Under the pieces are notes generated by a model, which ran no database searches, was not told where the DNA came from, and worked only from the letters and a program-made list of their open reading frames with translations. From Magnaporthiopsis rhizophila (Eukaryota; Ascomycota; Sordariomycetes; Magnaporthales; Magnaporthaceae): 64,000 nucleotides of DNA. Position numbers and translations under genes: made by a program. Shown here piece by piece: positions 1 to 10,396 of the stretch. The DNA lies in the NCBI GenBank assembly GCA_003049465.1, contig PYSS01000068.1:1-64000 (forward strand), in the 5' to 3' direction. Each line of letters starts with the position of its first letter. The stretch's first letter is position 1.

Positions 1-93
1 CCCTAACCCTAACCCTAACCCTAACCCTAACCCTAACCCTAACCCTAACCCTAACCCTAACCCTAACCCTAACCCTAACCCTAACCCTAACCC
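1..93. repeat. Telomere, 15 CCCTAA units
   Basis: Fifteen perfect CCCTAA units followed by CCC, then an abrupt change to AT-rich sequence. This is the C-rich strand of the TTAGGG telomere used by filamentous fungi, so base 1 is a true chromosome end and the window reads from telomere toward centromere. Confidence 0.98.
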
Positions 94-200
94 AAATTAA
101 ATTAAATTAAATTAACTAATACCAAAACCTCCGTTAAAATTACCTTAATACCTGGAAAACTTATTCTTTTTATAATCGGATACTTTTTTATTAAAGTTTT

Positions 201-346
201 TTGGATTTATAAATCTGTTATTTTTATTAATAAATTAAAGATTTTTTTTTGGATCTGTGGATTTATTGTTTTTGTTAATAAATCCAAAAATCTTCCTTTG
301 GATTTATGGATTTGTTATCCTTGCTAACAGATCCAAAAATCCTCCT
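201..346. repeat. Subtelomeric tandem repeat, 3 copies of 48-49 bp
   Basis: Three diverged head-to-tail copies begin at about 201, 249 and 298. Each starts TTGGAT and contains a GGATTTRT...GTTA block, ending in AATCCAAAAATC in the two better copies. The first copy is the most AT-shifted. The unit starts 108 bp inside the telomere. No coding potential is seen. Confidence 0.7.
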
Positions 347-382
347 GGAATTATGTAACCTACCGCGCTGCCCCGCCGCGGG

Positions 383-450
383 GTTAAGGCACAGCGCTGG
401 GGGTTAGCACCAGCCCTCCTGTCCCCTCCGGGCGTAACGCGGTTGTAACA
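383..450 (-). repeat. Inverted fragment of a related LTR
   Basis: Read on the minus strand from 450, the sequence begins TGTTACAACC and continues with a GGGGACAGGAGGGCTGG block, then CTAACCCCCAGCG. The same order is found at the start of the LTR at 1580. About 60-70 bp can be aligned by eye, with a small internal difference. It is therefore a truncated, inverted relic of the same or a sister LTR family, and it is not AT-converted. Confidence 0.65.
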
Positions 451-1339
451 GTACCAAAATAATATTATTTTACAAAATGAGAAAAAAAAGGGTAAAATCG
501 GGCTTTGCCTTTGAAGGGCTCAAGGCAATCCCTATACAGGAGTCCTGGCCCAGGGAGCACCTTTGGGTCACATAATCCATGCCCAGCACGGATCCGTAAC
601 AGATATTCTCAACATGCCCGGCGGAATGGCACGAGTTGTGGTTCTTCCTTTCCTCCAACCCCAGATTTCTACGCTCTTTGCTCGCTCCACTGGCACAATG
701 GGCCCGAATTCCCGGAGCGTTCACTTCTAAACGGTCAGCCTTTTATTTCCTAGTCAAACTTTGCTAAGCCGGTAGCCAATGCTTGCGGCGTCAACGTCGC
801 TTGCCACCCCTCTCTCCGACCAAGTTAAGCACAGGACCGGCCCCTGGCAATGTGACCGTATTTCCTCCCCACGCTGGGATCCAGTGACGGGCAGGGAGGA
901 GCGGGGAAGCTAAACTGCGACGTTTCTTCGTGCAGCGCACAAGCCCCTGATGCAGGGCTGGCAGCAGTGGCGGGGTGGAGCTTGGCGCTGTGACATCCTT
1001 GTACGGCGTGAACCAACAGCAACGGTAGTTCATTCAGGGGAGTACGCACGTAATCCAAGCCCCCAAGCAAATCGAAATGCAAACCCCAGGACCGTGCCGA
1101 CAAGGAAGCGATGCAACGGAGCCACACCGTTGCGGCTCTCCCTTCACCCAGGCGTCCGACTTGCCACCCACAAATTCCATCATGCGCCTCGACGCCAGCT
1201 CTGTCCTTCTAGCCGCGGCCCTTCTGCTGTTATTAGCTGCTGGTCTTCCGATTGGAGAACCCGAGGAGATTATGGGAGATCCGTCGGGGCCACCGATCCC
1301 CAAGCGAATTGAAGTGAGTACCAACCCGCTCAGCCACGT
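451..1339. other. Subtelomeric stretch without a recognised gene
   Basis: Mixed-composition DNA of normal GC content with only short overlapping frames on both strands. A frame starting at 1182 encodes a hydrophobic N-terminus and reaches a GTGAGT at 1314, but no second exon could be found. The dynamin relic on the minus strand may extend into the right part of this stretch, to about 1230, if an intron with a GC donor follows the AAATACAAG block. Nothing else is recognised. Confidence 0.4.
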
Positions 1340-1579
1340 CACAAAAGCAGCTTCATGTTAGCAGACCGCGCTATTAATAAGGGTAACGTGGTTATCGGCG
1401 ATAATATAATGCCTCCAGCAGGCAGGAGAGAGCCTATACTTGCCTTGTATTTTGCCTCCGAGTAGTTAGCGACCTGGCTGCTCGCCTGCTTCTCCATGTC
1501 CGGCCCTAATAACTCGGCCTCGAACCGTTTGCAAAGCATCGCAACATCGCTTATAAAAGTTGTATCACTTTTAATAAAG
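1340..1579 (-). pseudogene. Dynamin-family GTPase, C-terminal (GED) relic, distal piece
   Basis: This minus-strand frame carries a TFISDVAM-like stretch and then a DMEKQASSQ...AKYK block. That block resembles the D-M-x-R/K-x-A-x-S...AYYK segment in the GTPase effector region of fungal Mx/dynamin-like proteins. It continues the coding direction of the piece at 8799-9066 on the other side of the retrotransposon. If the two flanks are abutted at the target duplication the frames do not match, so the gene has either picked up an indel or was already decayed. The frame stops at 1339 after a non-homologous tail, perhaps an unspliced intron. Identification rests on short motifs. Confidence 0.55.
1575..1579. 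repeat. Target-site duplication TAAAG, left copy
   Basis: TAAAG sits directly before the 5' LTR start (TGTTAC at 1580). The same five bases follow the 3' LTR at 8794-8798. A 5-bp duplication is usual for Ty3/Gypsy integration and fixes both element ends. Confidence 0.93.
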
Positions 1580-2060
1580 TGTTACAACCACAGCTGGCAG
1601 GGGACAGGAGGGCTGGGGCTAACCCCCAGCGGGACGCCTTTATCCTGCAGTCATGAAGGCCAGGGGCCAAATAACCAAAACCATGCTAACAAAGGAGGTC
1701 ACGTGACCGCCAGGGTTAGCGATAAGCGTGATATATCGGGGATGGATATATTACAGCTAACACCAGGTTAATATGTGCGATCGGTGCGATTATTATATAT
1801 TATTTATAATAAATATAATATAAATTTGGCACAGGAGAATTACGGGTATATAAGGCAAAGGTTTCCCATTATATTAAATAATTTTTAACTAAGGTTTTGG
1901 TATTAGTTAATTTAAGTTAGCTTTAAGGCATTTTTTTGGGCAAATAATCAAAATTTTTGTTATTATCCCAATTTTTAGCACAAGCGATTTTGTGAAGATT
2001 ATATTGTTTAGTATTTTTTTTAGTATATTTTACCCTAAAAATAAAAAATTATTTGTAATA
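1580..2060 (+). repeat. 5' LTR of the chromovirus (481 bp)
   Basis: It aligns end to end with 8313-8793 at the same length, with no net gap. The left ~170 bp keep cytosines and guanines that the other LTR has lost. From about 1750 onward the situation reverses and this copy is the AT-converted one. It ends ...TTTGTAATA; the expected terminal CA reads TA in both copies, consistent with C-to-T change. Confidence 0.93.
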
Positions 2061-3035
2061 TTTTGATTAATTCTGTTTAGTATTTACCGGAGGTAACGAG
2101 TAATAATAATTATATTAATTGCAGGTAAAAAACCCGAGGGTATTATTATTGCTGGCAAAATGTATAACGACCTTTTGGTGGCTATGTAAATATTTATTGC
2201 GAAAATCGAGAGATTTAAAGAAGTTTAGGCCGAGCTTTATATTGCTGTTAAATTTTACAAGTTCCTTTTACCTGATAAATATAACGGGAAAAAAAGCAAG
2301 ATTAAAATATTCCTGATCAAATATAAGGGGTATTTTTTGTTTTATCGAGACCATTTTTAGCAGGAAAAATAAAAAGTTGCTTATATAACTATACATTTGG
2401 ATAGCAAAATTAAGGATTGGTTTAAGCTTATTTGGTTCAATTATTTAAAGGGGCATAACAAATTTAAGGAAAAAACCAAATTAATATTTGCTAATTTCGA
2501 AAAGTTCGGTGAGAAAATTATTAAAATTTTCGAACAAATTAATAAAAAATGGGTGGCTAAAAGGAAATTATTTTAGCTTTGGTAAAAAGGTTTTGCGTTA
2601 ATTTATATTTCCGAGTTTCAGCGATTGGTTAATAAATTTAATTGGACAAAAAATACCAAAATAACCCAATTTTACCAAAAATTAAGGGATAATGTGAAAA
2701 ATGAACTGTTCAAATAGGAATAACCTGAAAATTTTGTTAATTATATTATTACGGCCGTTTATATTAATAATAAATTGTATAAATATTGTTTTAAGAAAAA
2801 AATTTAGCAAATTAAGCCAGTAGTGCAAAATAATAAAACTAACCAGAAAAAGGCGAGATAATAATAATTTATAATTTATAATATATATTTTGGACCTATA
2901 AATTTTAGCGCAGAAGTTATATATTAATATAAAAAATAGAAATATATTAGGTTTAAGGATTCCAAAGATGGGAAATGTTTTAAGTGTGGAAAAAAAGGAT
3001 ATATTAAAAAAAATTGTCCGCAAAAAAACCAATAA
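2061..3035 (+). pseudogene. gag relic with mutated zinc knuckle
   Basis: Degenerate AT-rich sequence interrupted by many stops. Near its end (about 2973-3033) a frame reads KCFKCGKKGYIKKNCPQK. This is a CX2CX4HX4C retroviral-type zinc knuckle in which the zinc-binding histidine position is tyrosine, as a CAY-to-TAY change would give. The upstream part is assigned to gag only by position. Confidence 0.75.
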
Positions 3036-4850
3036 ACGGCTATTTTTTGCCGAAAAGGTGCGTCAAAGGGCCGTTAGCTTATAATCCCAGATTTTTCCAA
3101 AATAATTAAATAAGTAACAGAAAAAAACCTGTACCTCGGAGTATTGTTTAGTTGGATTTATTATTTTAATAAAAATTGTGTAATTTATTATTCCGATAAA
3201 AATGCTATAAAATATTACCTTAAATAATGGTTTGTTATATTGCGACAAATTGGCCAATTCCGGGGTAATAGCAGAAAATTCGAAAAATTAGCCCGGTGCA
3301 AAAGCATGTTAAATATTTTGGTTAATAATTTTGAAGGAAATTTAGATACAAATGCAAAAATAGAATCGTTTATGGGCCAAATATATTAATTGCGAGCCTA
3401 GGAAAAAAAACTGAACCTGATAAAGTACTGGAAAATTATAAAAATAAATTTTAATAATGAAAAACCCAGCAGGGAATAATATATAGTTAATTTTAAAAAA
3501 TTTCAGCAAAAATTTAATTAATAATTAATCGATATAAAAAAATAACCCTTTATAATTAAGAAAAAAATATGAAAAATGTATATTTTATTCAAATTTTGGG
3601 AAATAAATCAATAATTTTGGGATTAACCTAAACCTATTAGTGGTTTAATATGCAAAAAACTGGTGCAAAACAATGAAAAAAAGCCTTTGGATTGGTTAAA
3701 AAATAATCAATTGGTTACCTATTATAGGGCATTATTCGAAAATATTCCAAACCTGGATTAACAGTTAGCGCGGCTATATATGTTAAATTATAAAAATATA
3801 GACCTTAATACGGGCTATTATAACGAGCTTTTTTAGGCCAAATACCTGTATAATAATTATAAATAATATATGGCCAAAAAATTAAAGTACAATTTTTTTT
3901 TACGGAGGAAAGGAGAAAAATTAATGCGGTATTTATAATAGGAATATTAGTTTTTAAAATGGTAAATAGTAAAAATAGGTTATAAAAGTTTTGCAGTAAT
4001 TTTTAAGTTATTGCTAGCTTATTTTATAATATGCTTAATAGGAATCCTTTTATACCAGATGTGCAGGAAACTAAAGTATAAGGTATATATGGAGGAAAAA
4101 ATGAGGGTTTGGACGGATGGGTTTGTTTGATCCGCAGGAATAGCCGGGGGCCGGAAAGAGGTATTTTAAGCAAAAAATTAGGAAGTTTATCCGAAAATAA
4201 GGCACGGGTAGGGTAATAACCAGCAAAATTTTTAATAATAATAATTATTGATTAGTATAAGTATATTAGGATAATAATATATTGGAAAGGGCAAAAAATA
4301 AGAATTATGATCGATTATAAAGCCCAAGGAAATTATTTTTTGCTAAAAGCAGTAGAAAAATACGGTATTTTAATGCGTTAAAAAAAGGAACTATATAATT
4401 TTATAACGGTGGAATGGGAGCCAGTTATATTTAATAAAGGAAGGATTAATACTAAAACTGATTATTTTAAGTTTCGATTTTTGGGAAAAATTTGCGAAGT
4501 GATTCTGGATATTATAAATATAGGAGGGGAAGATCTGATTTTAGGTATTTTATAGCTTAAAAAGTATAATTTTTTAATAAATTGGATTACCGAACAAATT
4601 TAATGGAGGGAGTTATTATTGATTAGCAGGAAAGTTTAATAGTTACGGGCCTTAGGTAATGGAAATCGGATACCAGAAAGGGTAACCGCAATAGCAGCAG
4701 GATATGGCAGTTAATTTTGGCAAATTGTACTAATCGAAATGCTAATAAATATAAATGCAAACAAATCCGACAAGCAAAAAATTATTAAGGATGGATTTAA
4801 AAATGTTTTTAAGGAGTACTATAAGTATTGGAGGTTATTTTAGAAAGATT
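3036..4850 (+). pseudogene. gag-pol spacer and presumed protease region, unrecognisable
   Basis: Continuous AT-rich, stop-filled sequence between the zinc knuckle and the reverse transcriptase. By chromovirus gene order the aspartic protease should lie here, but no D-S/T-G motif could be read with confidence in any frame. Confidence 0.5.
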
Positions 4851-4854
4851 TGGA

Positions 4855-6180
4855 AATAGTATTACCGGAATATGGACCGTTTGATTATAAGATTAAGTTT
4901 AAATCGGGAGTATAATTTAAATACCAGAAATTATATCAATTAAACCTTTGGTAAAAAAAGTTGTTATAAAAATAATTAAAGGAAAAAGTTAGGAAAGGAT
5001 TTATCAAATTTTTTGATTTTTTTGTGGGATATAAAATTTTGTTTATTTTTAAAAAAAATGGGGAGGAATAGATATATATCGATTATTATTTGTTAAATTA
5101 GAAAATAATAAAGGATCGGTATTTTTTATTCCTGATTAATAAATTTAAAGATAGGTTCGGGAAAAGCCGGTAGTTTATAGCCCTAAATTTATATAAGGCT
5201 TATAGCCTATTAAAAATTAAGGAAGGGGATAAATAGAAAACCGTTTTCCGGACCAAGTTTGGAGTTTTCGAATTATTGGTAATGATTTTTGGGTTTATTA
5301 ATATATTAGTTATGTTCCAGCGAATAATTAACCATGTATTGCGAAAGTATTTCGATATTTTTGCCTTTGCATATCTGAATAATATCCTGATTTTTTTAAA
5401 TATATTGGAAGAATATAAATAATATGTATATAAGGTGTTATAGAAATTGCAGGATGCAAAACTTTTGGTTAATCCGGACAAATGTATATGGTATTTTTTA
5501 AAGGTAGTTTTTTTCGGGTTTGTTATTAGATAAGGGGAAGTTTGGATGGAACTTAAAAAGGTATAGGCGGTAAAAAATTGGCCTGTATTTATTATAGTTA
5601 AAAAAATACGAGGTTTTTTGGGGTTTTTGAACTTTTACCGAAGGTTTATCCGAGATTTTAACAGAAAGGTTATATTATTTACGGATTTTATTAAGAATGA
5701 TACCCAGTTTTATTGGAGGATATAAGAATAAATAGTTTTTGATTTGCTAAAAAAAGCTATTATTCAAGTATCGGTATTGGTAATGCCAAACCCAGAAAAA
5801 TTTTTTGAAGTTGAAATTGATGTATCGGATTTTATTATTGAAAGATAATTGGGATAATAAAATAATTAAGGAAAATTGTACTTTTGTGTATTTTTTTTGC
5901 AAAAATTAAATGGATTAGAGCTGAATTATTAGATTTATAATAAGAAATTTTTTGCTATTATTAAAATTTTGGAGGAATGAAAGATATATCTGTGCAAAAT
6001 TAACCATTAAATTATGGTGTATACCGATTATAAAAATCTGTTATAATTTATTATTAGCCAGGTATTAAATAAAAAATAAATCCGATGGAGCCAGTTTTTT
6101 TAAAATTATGATTTTTGAATTAAGGTTAGGAAAGGGTTAAAAAATGGCCGAGCGGATGTTTTGAGCTATCGATTAAATTA
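4855..6180 (+). pseudogene. pol relic: reverse transcriptase and RNase H-like region
   Basis: Successive fragments match Ty3/Gypsy RT: an LPEYGPFDYKIK block, a KYQKLYQLN block, then GFIKFF...GYKILFIFKKNG, ALNLYKAYSLLKIKEGD, an FRTKFGVFE block and AYLNNILIF at 5369-5392. The catalytic LDL and YLDD aspartates all read Asn (about 5186, 5378 and 5381). Further on, EIDVSDFI...LNGLELNY...YNKKFFAIIKILEE is the RNase H-like part. Many in-frame TAA/TAG codons break it. It cannot encode an active enzyme. Confidence 0.9.
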
Positions 6181-7020
6181 TTAGGTGGATATATCACCGG
6201 AAATATGCGCAGTTTTGGCCAAAAAACCAAACGGATCCCTGATTCCGGCGTAACAGGCGTTGGCCAAAACAATTCGATAAAAAAGCTGGATTTTAGAAAA
6301 AATCCAATAAATTTATAGCCAGATAGTTAATAAATATTAGGGGGTTGCAAAAATTTGGAAAAAATTCCGATAGTATTATGGGTTTATAGGAATTTGTGCC
6401 AAGGTATAAAAGGTAATTAAAGATTGTGAAAATTGTATAAAGAATAAAGCAAGCAAATATAAACTTTATGGATTGTTTTAACCCTTATTAGCGTTTAGCA
6501 AGGTTTGGTAAAAAGTTATAGTGGATTTTATTACGGGGTTATCCAAATTAAGAGAATTTTTTACAAATGTTCAGTATAATAATATTATGGTAATAATTAA
6601 CCGATTTACCAAATATGCTATATATTTACCGTTTAAAAAAAATGCAAAAATTATAAAACTGGTTTATATTTTTATCCGAAATATGATTGCAAAATACGGA
6701 ACGTTAAAATGTATAATTATGAACCAAGATAAACTGTTTAATAATAAATTTTGGAGGCAGCTTATTGCTAGTTTAGGTGCAGAATATGCTTTTTTTACGG
6801 CCTATTATCCGCAGATAAATGGGCAAACGGAACAAACGAACCAAATTATGGAATAATATTTATATTATTTTGTTAATTATAAATAAAATAATTGGGTATA
6901 ATTATTTTTTATAGTTTAATTTGCGTATAATAGTTTAGTGTACAAAAGTACGGGGATTATGCTGTTTTATGCAAATTACGGGTTTATATTTACGGTATAT
7001 AAGAAGTTTAGGGCAGGCTT
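6181..7020 (+). pseudogene. pol relic: integrase
   Basis: The clearest remnant is a 111-codon open stretch at 6521-6856. It contains VDFITGLSK, an IMVIINRFTKYA block, an FIRNMIAKYG block, then LFNNKFWRQL and INGQTEQTNQIME. These match the retroviral-type integrase core of chromoviruses. The first two residues of the catalytic D,D,E triad read Asn (IINRF, MNQDK) while the glutamate in GQTE remains. The frame then meets TAA where glutamine is expected. The zinc-binding N-terminal domain upstream is only faintly visible. Confidence 0.9.
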
Positions 7021-7399
7021 ATATATTTTAACAGCAAAAATATAGGTAAAAAAGTTTATTAAGTTGTATAAAAATTTTCAGGCAAAATTAAAAGAATTGC
7101 AGTAATATATATTTATGCAGGTTAATAAAAAAAAAGTTAAGGGACCGATTTTTAAAAAGGGGGATAATATTTATTTTTTCCGATATAATATTAAAATAAA
7201 ACGATTAAATAATAAGTTAAACCACAAAAAGTTGGGATTATTTAAAATTTTGAGAAAAATTTCCGATATTAATTACAAATTTTAATTATTATTAATTATA
7301 TATAATTATCCGGTTTTTTACGTTAATTTGTTTAAATTAATATTATTAGGGTTTAAAAGTAATAAATTAATAGAAATTAATCCAAAATAAAAGTATAAA

Positions 7400-7560
7400 A
7401 TTGAAAAAATTTTGGATAAAAATATTATTAATGAAACTAAATATTATTTGGTTAAATGGGCAGGGTACAAAATTAAAAAAAGTATTTGGGAAAAAAAAAT
7501 AAATTTAAAAGGTGCGCTAAAGGTTTTCGAGGAGTACCGGCGGAAAGTTTTTGGAAAGGA
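7400..7560 (+). pseudogene. Integrase C-terminal chromodomain
   Basis: A frame just downstream of the integrase reads KYYLVKWAGYKIKKSIWE, followed by about 20 further residues ending EEYRRK. It has the LVKW-x-GY and W-E hallmarks of a chromodomain. Family knowledge: in chromoviruses this module directs integration toward methylated-H3K9 heterochromatin, which fits a subtelomeric location. Confidence 0.88.
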
Positions 7561-7615
7561 ATTAATATTAATGCTAAAATTTGGATTTTGGCTCGGAATA
7601 CTGGTATTAAAATAA

Positions 7616-8312
7616 TTTATCTGGTTAAAGCAGGGTTAACAGATTAAGGTTAGGATTGGCCTTATAATTGGCCCAGCTCGGAGATAATGGAGGAAAGTTG
7701 GGGACCAGCAGGTTTGGAGGTGCAGTAGGGGCCTGTGCAGCCGTTTTTCCGGCCTTTTTTTGCTTAATCTGCTTCAGTTTTTTAATATTGTTAATTTTAC
7801 GATATATAGCATATATTATCCGTTTAAACCATAAATTTTTTTAAATATACAGCCACAAAATGCGATTATTTTTAGTATATATTAATTTTTTAGCTTATTA
7901 ATGGAACCTTTTGGTTGCTGCAAGTTTAGCGTTAAGTTTGGAATATTATTTGGCGATTTTTTGCAGCTGGCTGGAAAAGATTTTTAGAATATTGTACCGG
8001 GCGCGCCCCAAACGAATATATTTAGTGCAACGAGAAAAGTTTTTCGGAGATACCTGGCAGAAAAAAAGGCCGATAGCTTTACAAGCAAAACAAAAAAGTA
8101 TTATAAAAAAAAATTAAAAAATAGAAAAAAAAAAGAACGTTCCGATAAGCTGTTAAATAAACGTTAGGAAGTTTTCATTTTTGCACCTAACCAAATATTC
8201 TGTTAAAAAAAAGGGAACGGGAGATGGTGAAAAAAAAAAATACTTATTACTGACAGAAGGATGGAATTGCAGGTTTTGGCCAAAAGAATTTGGCCTAAAA
8301 AAAGAAACCTAA
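7616..8312 (+). mobile_element. Untranslated tail of the element
   Basis: Sequence between the chromodomain and the 3' LTR, with several A-rich purine runs. The last, roughly 8297-8312, abuts the LTR and is the likely polypurine tract, although it is interrupted by pyrimidines. A 68-codon frame at 7911-8117 shows no recognisable domain. Confidence 0.5.
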
Positions 8313-8793
8313 TGTTACAACCATAACTGGCAAAGAATAGGAGGGCTGGGGTTAATCCTTAGCGGGATACTTTTACCTTGCAGTTATAAAGGCCAGGGGC
8401 CAAATAACCAAAGTTATATTAACAAAGAAGGTTATATGATCGCCAAGATTGGCGATAAACGTGATATATCGGGGATAAACATATCACAGCTAACACCAGG
8501 TTGATATGTGCGATCGGTGCGATCACCACATATCACTTATAACAAATATAGCACAAGTTTGGCACAGGAGAATTACGGGTATATAAGGCAAAGGTTTCTT
8601 ATTGTATTAAATAATTCTTGACTAAGGTTTCGGCATTAGTTAACCTAAGTTAGCTCCAAGGCATTCCTTTGGGCAAGCAATCGAGACTTTTGTTACTATC
8701 CCAGTTCCCAGCACAAGCAACCTTGTGAAGACCATACTGCTCAGCACCTCTCCTAGCGTACCCTACCCTAGGAGCAGAGAACCGTTTGTAATA
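8313..8793 (+). repeat. 3' LTR of the chromovirus (481 bp)
   Basis: It is the same length and order as the 5' LTR and starts TGTTACAACC. Its left ~170 bp are AT-converted relative to the 5' copy, while its right ~300 bp retain C and G and read as the near-original sequence. It ends ...GTAATA followed by the TAAAG duplication at 8794-8798. Confidence 0.93.
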
Positions 8794-8798
8794 TAAAG
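8794..8798. repeat. Target-site duplication TAAAG, right copy
   Basis: It directly follows the 3' LTR and is identical to 1575-1579. Confidence 0.93.
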
Positions 8799-9066
8799 CG
8801 TTTCCGAGCATTTTTAAGTGACGCCACACTGTTGTTTTTATGGACGAAGCAATGGTACGCTCGACTGCGTGCGCGCGACGCTTCGATTGGGCCTTCTGCA
8901 TTATACCTGTGAGGTAGTGGTTATAAGTGATTGGGCGGCCCTCGTAATAGGACGTTAAAAGCTCGTCCGCCTTGTCGTTAGCCTGAAGGGAGCGCCTTGG
9001 GTCAGTGGACAGTAGATACGGCTCCCTGTGAGGGTTTGACCCAACCCTCTCAACCCTTGCTCCCAC
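8799..9066 (-). pseudogene. Dynamin-family GTPase, C-terminal (GED) relic, proximal piece
   Basis: This minus-strand frame reads ANDKADELLTSYYEGRPITY, then NHYLTGIMQKAQSKRR. The GRPITYNHYLT-x-x-x-QKA block is the signature of the GTPase effector region in fungal Mx/dynamin-like GTPases, where P-I-T-Y-N-H-Y is near-invariant. The frame runs into the retrotransposon right after GNAL at 8799. No GTPase domain is found upstream (9067-9793), so only a C-terminal remnant is present. In intact proteins this domain stimulates GTP hydrolysis and self-assembly. The first codon is not fixed; the frame is simply open at 9066. Confidence 0.75.
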
Positions 9067-9793
9067 CGTAGCGTTAGTCGTAGCATATAAAAAGGGTGCG
9101 TGGCTTGGAAGAACCTTTATTTAAACGTCGACCCTTTACGCATACAAGCTTTAACCTTAAAACCAAAATCGTGTTTGACCCTCTTTTCGCGATGCATTAC
9201 AGTAATTAGAACCCTAGCTTTAAATAATAGCTTTTTACAAAGCGGACTTTAGCTTTCAAGTTCGACGCTGTCATACCTGCTACAATATTCAAACCATTGA
9301 GACACACATGTCGAAGCCGCAGCGCGCTAGAACCCCTTTTAAAGCCAGCGGGACCCGGGTTCTTCTCCTGCCGTCGCTTTAAATCGGATCTGCTCCGCTT
9401 CGCTTCCCGACATGGCCCCTGGCGGTTCCCAACCCCAGCGCCGCATTTACTGCTGCATCCACGTTTAATTATTGAAACGGTTCTACCGGTTTTCTCACGA
9501 AACCGTTACATGTGGAGCTGGGGAATAAGCTCCTGACCGTTCGACGAGAAACGTCGTGGCTCCCGCCCGTGAAAAGAATAAATAAACAGCTCCTCCCGCT
9601 GCAAGTCAGCCCATTTCGTCCTGTCTCCCATCCCATTTTCCCTTCCCATCTTTCTTATCTTGTTCCTTTCAATTCTTTGGCCCCGGTTGGTCTTATCTTT
9701 TACTTTTTTTTTTCCGGCTGACAGCACCTACATCCTCGGACCCCCACGTTTAATACACCCACCCACGCACCCATTTCCACCACCTTATTCACG
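9067..9793. other. Intergenic, upstream of the secreted-protein gene
   Basis: The left part shows no further dynamin homology. The right part (about 9580-9793) becomes pyrimidine-rich with long CT and T stretches directly upstream of the ATG at 9794, typical of a filamentous-fungal promoter. No other feature is seen. Confidence 0.5.
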
Positions 9794-10396
9794 ATGCACG
9801 CCCAGCAAATCTTTGTCGCCGCTGTCGTGGCTTTCGGCGCCACGCTCACCCAAGCCGGTACGTTTCCTCCCGCACCAAGCATTAACCTGGACGTAAAACT
9901 AAGCATCCCCTCCTTTCTTTTACCTAGGCCCCATCGAGCCCCGTGCCCTCGGTGACATCAAGCTCGGCAATCTCGGCAGCGTCGGATGCAACGTGGCACG
10001 CCTCAAGATCGTGCAGGCTATGGGGGCTGCCAAAACGGCGGCCAATGGAATCGCCGACGAGACGGTCAAGACGGCGACTCTCGACGGCATTAACCAAGCC
10101 AACGCCGGCATTTCCAACATTGGCAAGGCCATCACCAGCGGAACGGCGCCTCCTGCCGCGGAACGCTCCAAGGTCGAAGCCGGTATCACGGCAGCCATAG
10201 CTGCCGCCGCTGGGGGTGACCAGTGAGTAGCCTCTGCCTACCTTCTTTCACCCCATCTCTTTTGTCGTCCCGCAGCCGGAGCGCTAACCGTATTTTTTTT
10301 TTTTTTTAATCAAGATCGGATACAAACGTGGCCGGGGCATCGAAGGCACTCGGGGATGCTGCCAAGGCTGGCCAGGATGTTGTTGCTCAGTGCTAG
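9794..10396 (+). CDS. Small secreted alanine-rich protein (146 aa)
   Basis: Three exons, 9794-9857, 9928-10222 and 10315-10396. Introns are GTACGT..CTAG (70 nt) and GTGAGT..CAAG (92 nt, with a T15 run near its 3' end). The first 20 residues are a signal peptide (MHAQQIFVAAVVAFGATLTQ-A). The mature chain is helical and alanine-rich, with one cysteine in GCNVARLKIVQA (C42) and a second as the very last residue (C146), probably forming a disulfide. This matches a widespread family of uncharacterised ascomycete small secreted proteins with CNxxRxxIV near the start and a terminal Cys, vaguely like HsbA-type surface-binding proteins. Function is unknown. It is the first intact gene next to the RIP-affected block, a typical location for effector-like genes. 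Confidence 0.88.

Larger units (their letters stand above)
1580..8793 (+). mobile_element. Chromodomain Ty3/Gypsy LTR retrotransposon, RIP-mutated
   Basis: A complete but dead element of 7214 bp. It has two 481-bp LTRs starting TGTTACAACC, a TAAAG target duplication, a gag relic with a zinc knuckle, then pol with reverse transcriptase, RNase H-like region and integrase, and a C-terminal chromodomain. This RT-RH-IN-chromodomain order defines chromoviruses of the Ty3/Gypsy group. The interior is extremely AT-rich and full of TAA/TAG stops at positions where glutamine or tryptophan codons are expected, the C-to-T and G-to-A signature of RIP. No reading frame longer than about 110 codons survives in the polyprotein. 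Confidence 0.95.

Noticed and set aside
383..450. Complete solo LTR
   Set aside because: Only 60-70 bp match; the rest of the LTR is absent before the tandem repeat, so it is a fragment.
1182..1361. Plus-strand frame with signal-peptide-like start (MRLDASSVLLAAALLLLL) and a GTGAGT after ~44 codons
   Set aside because: No second exon or homology was found, and the area may belong to the dynamin relic on the other strand. A leucine-rich stretch alone is not enough.
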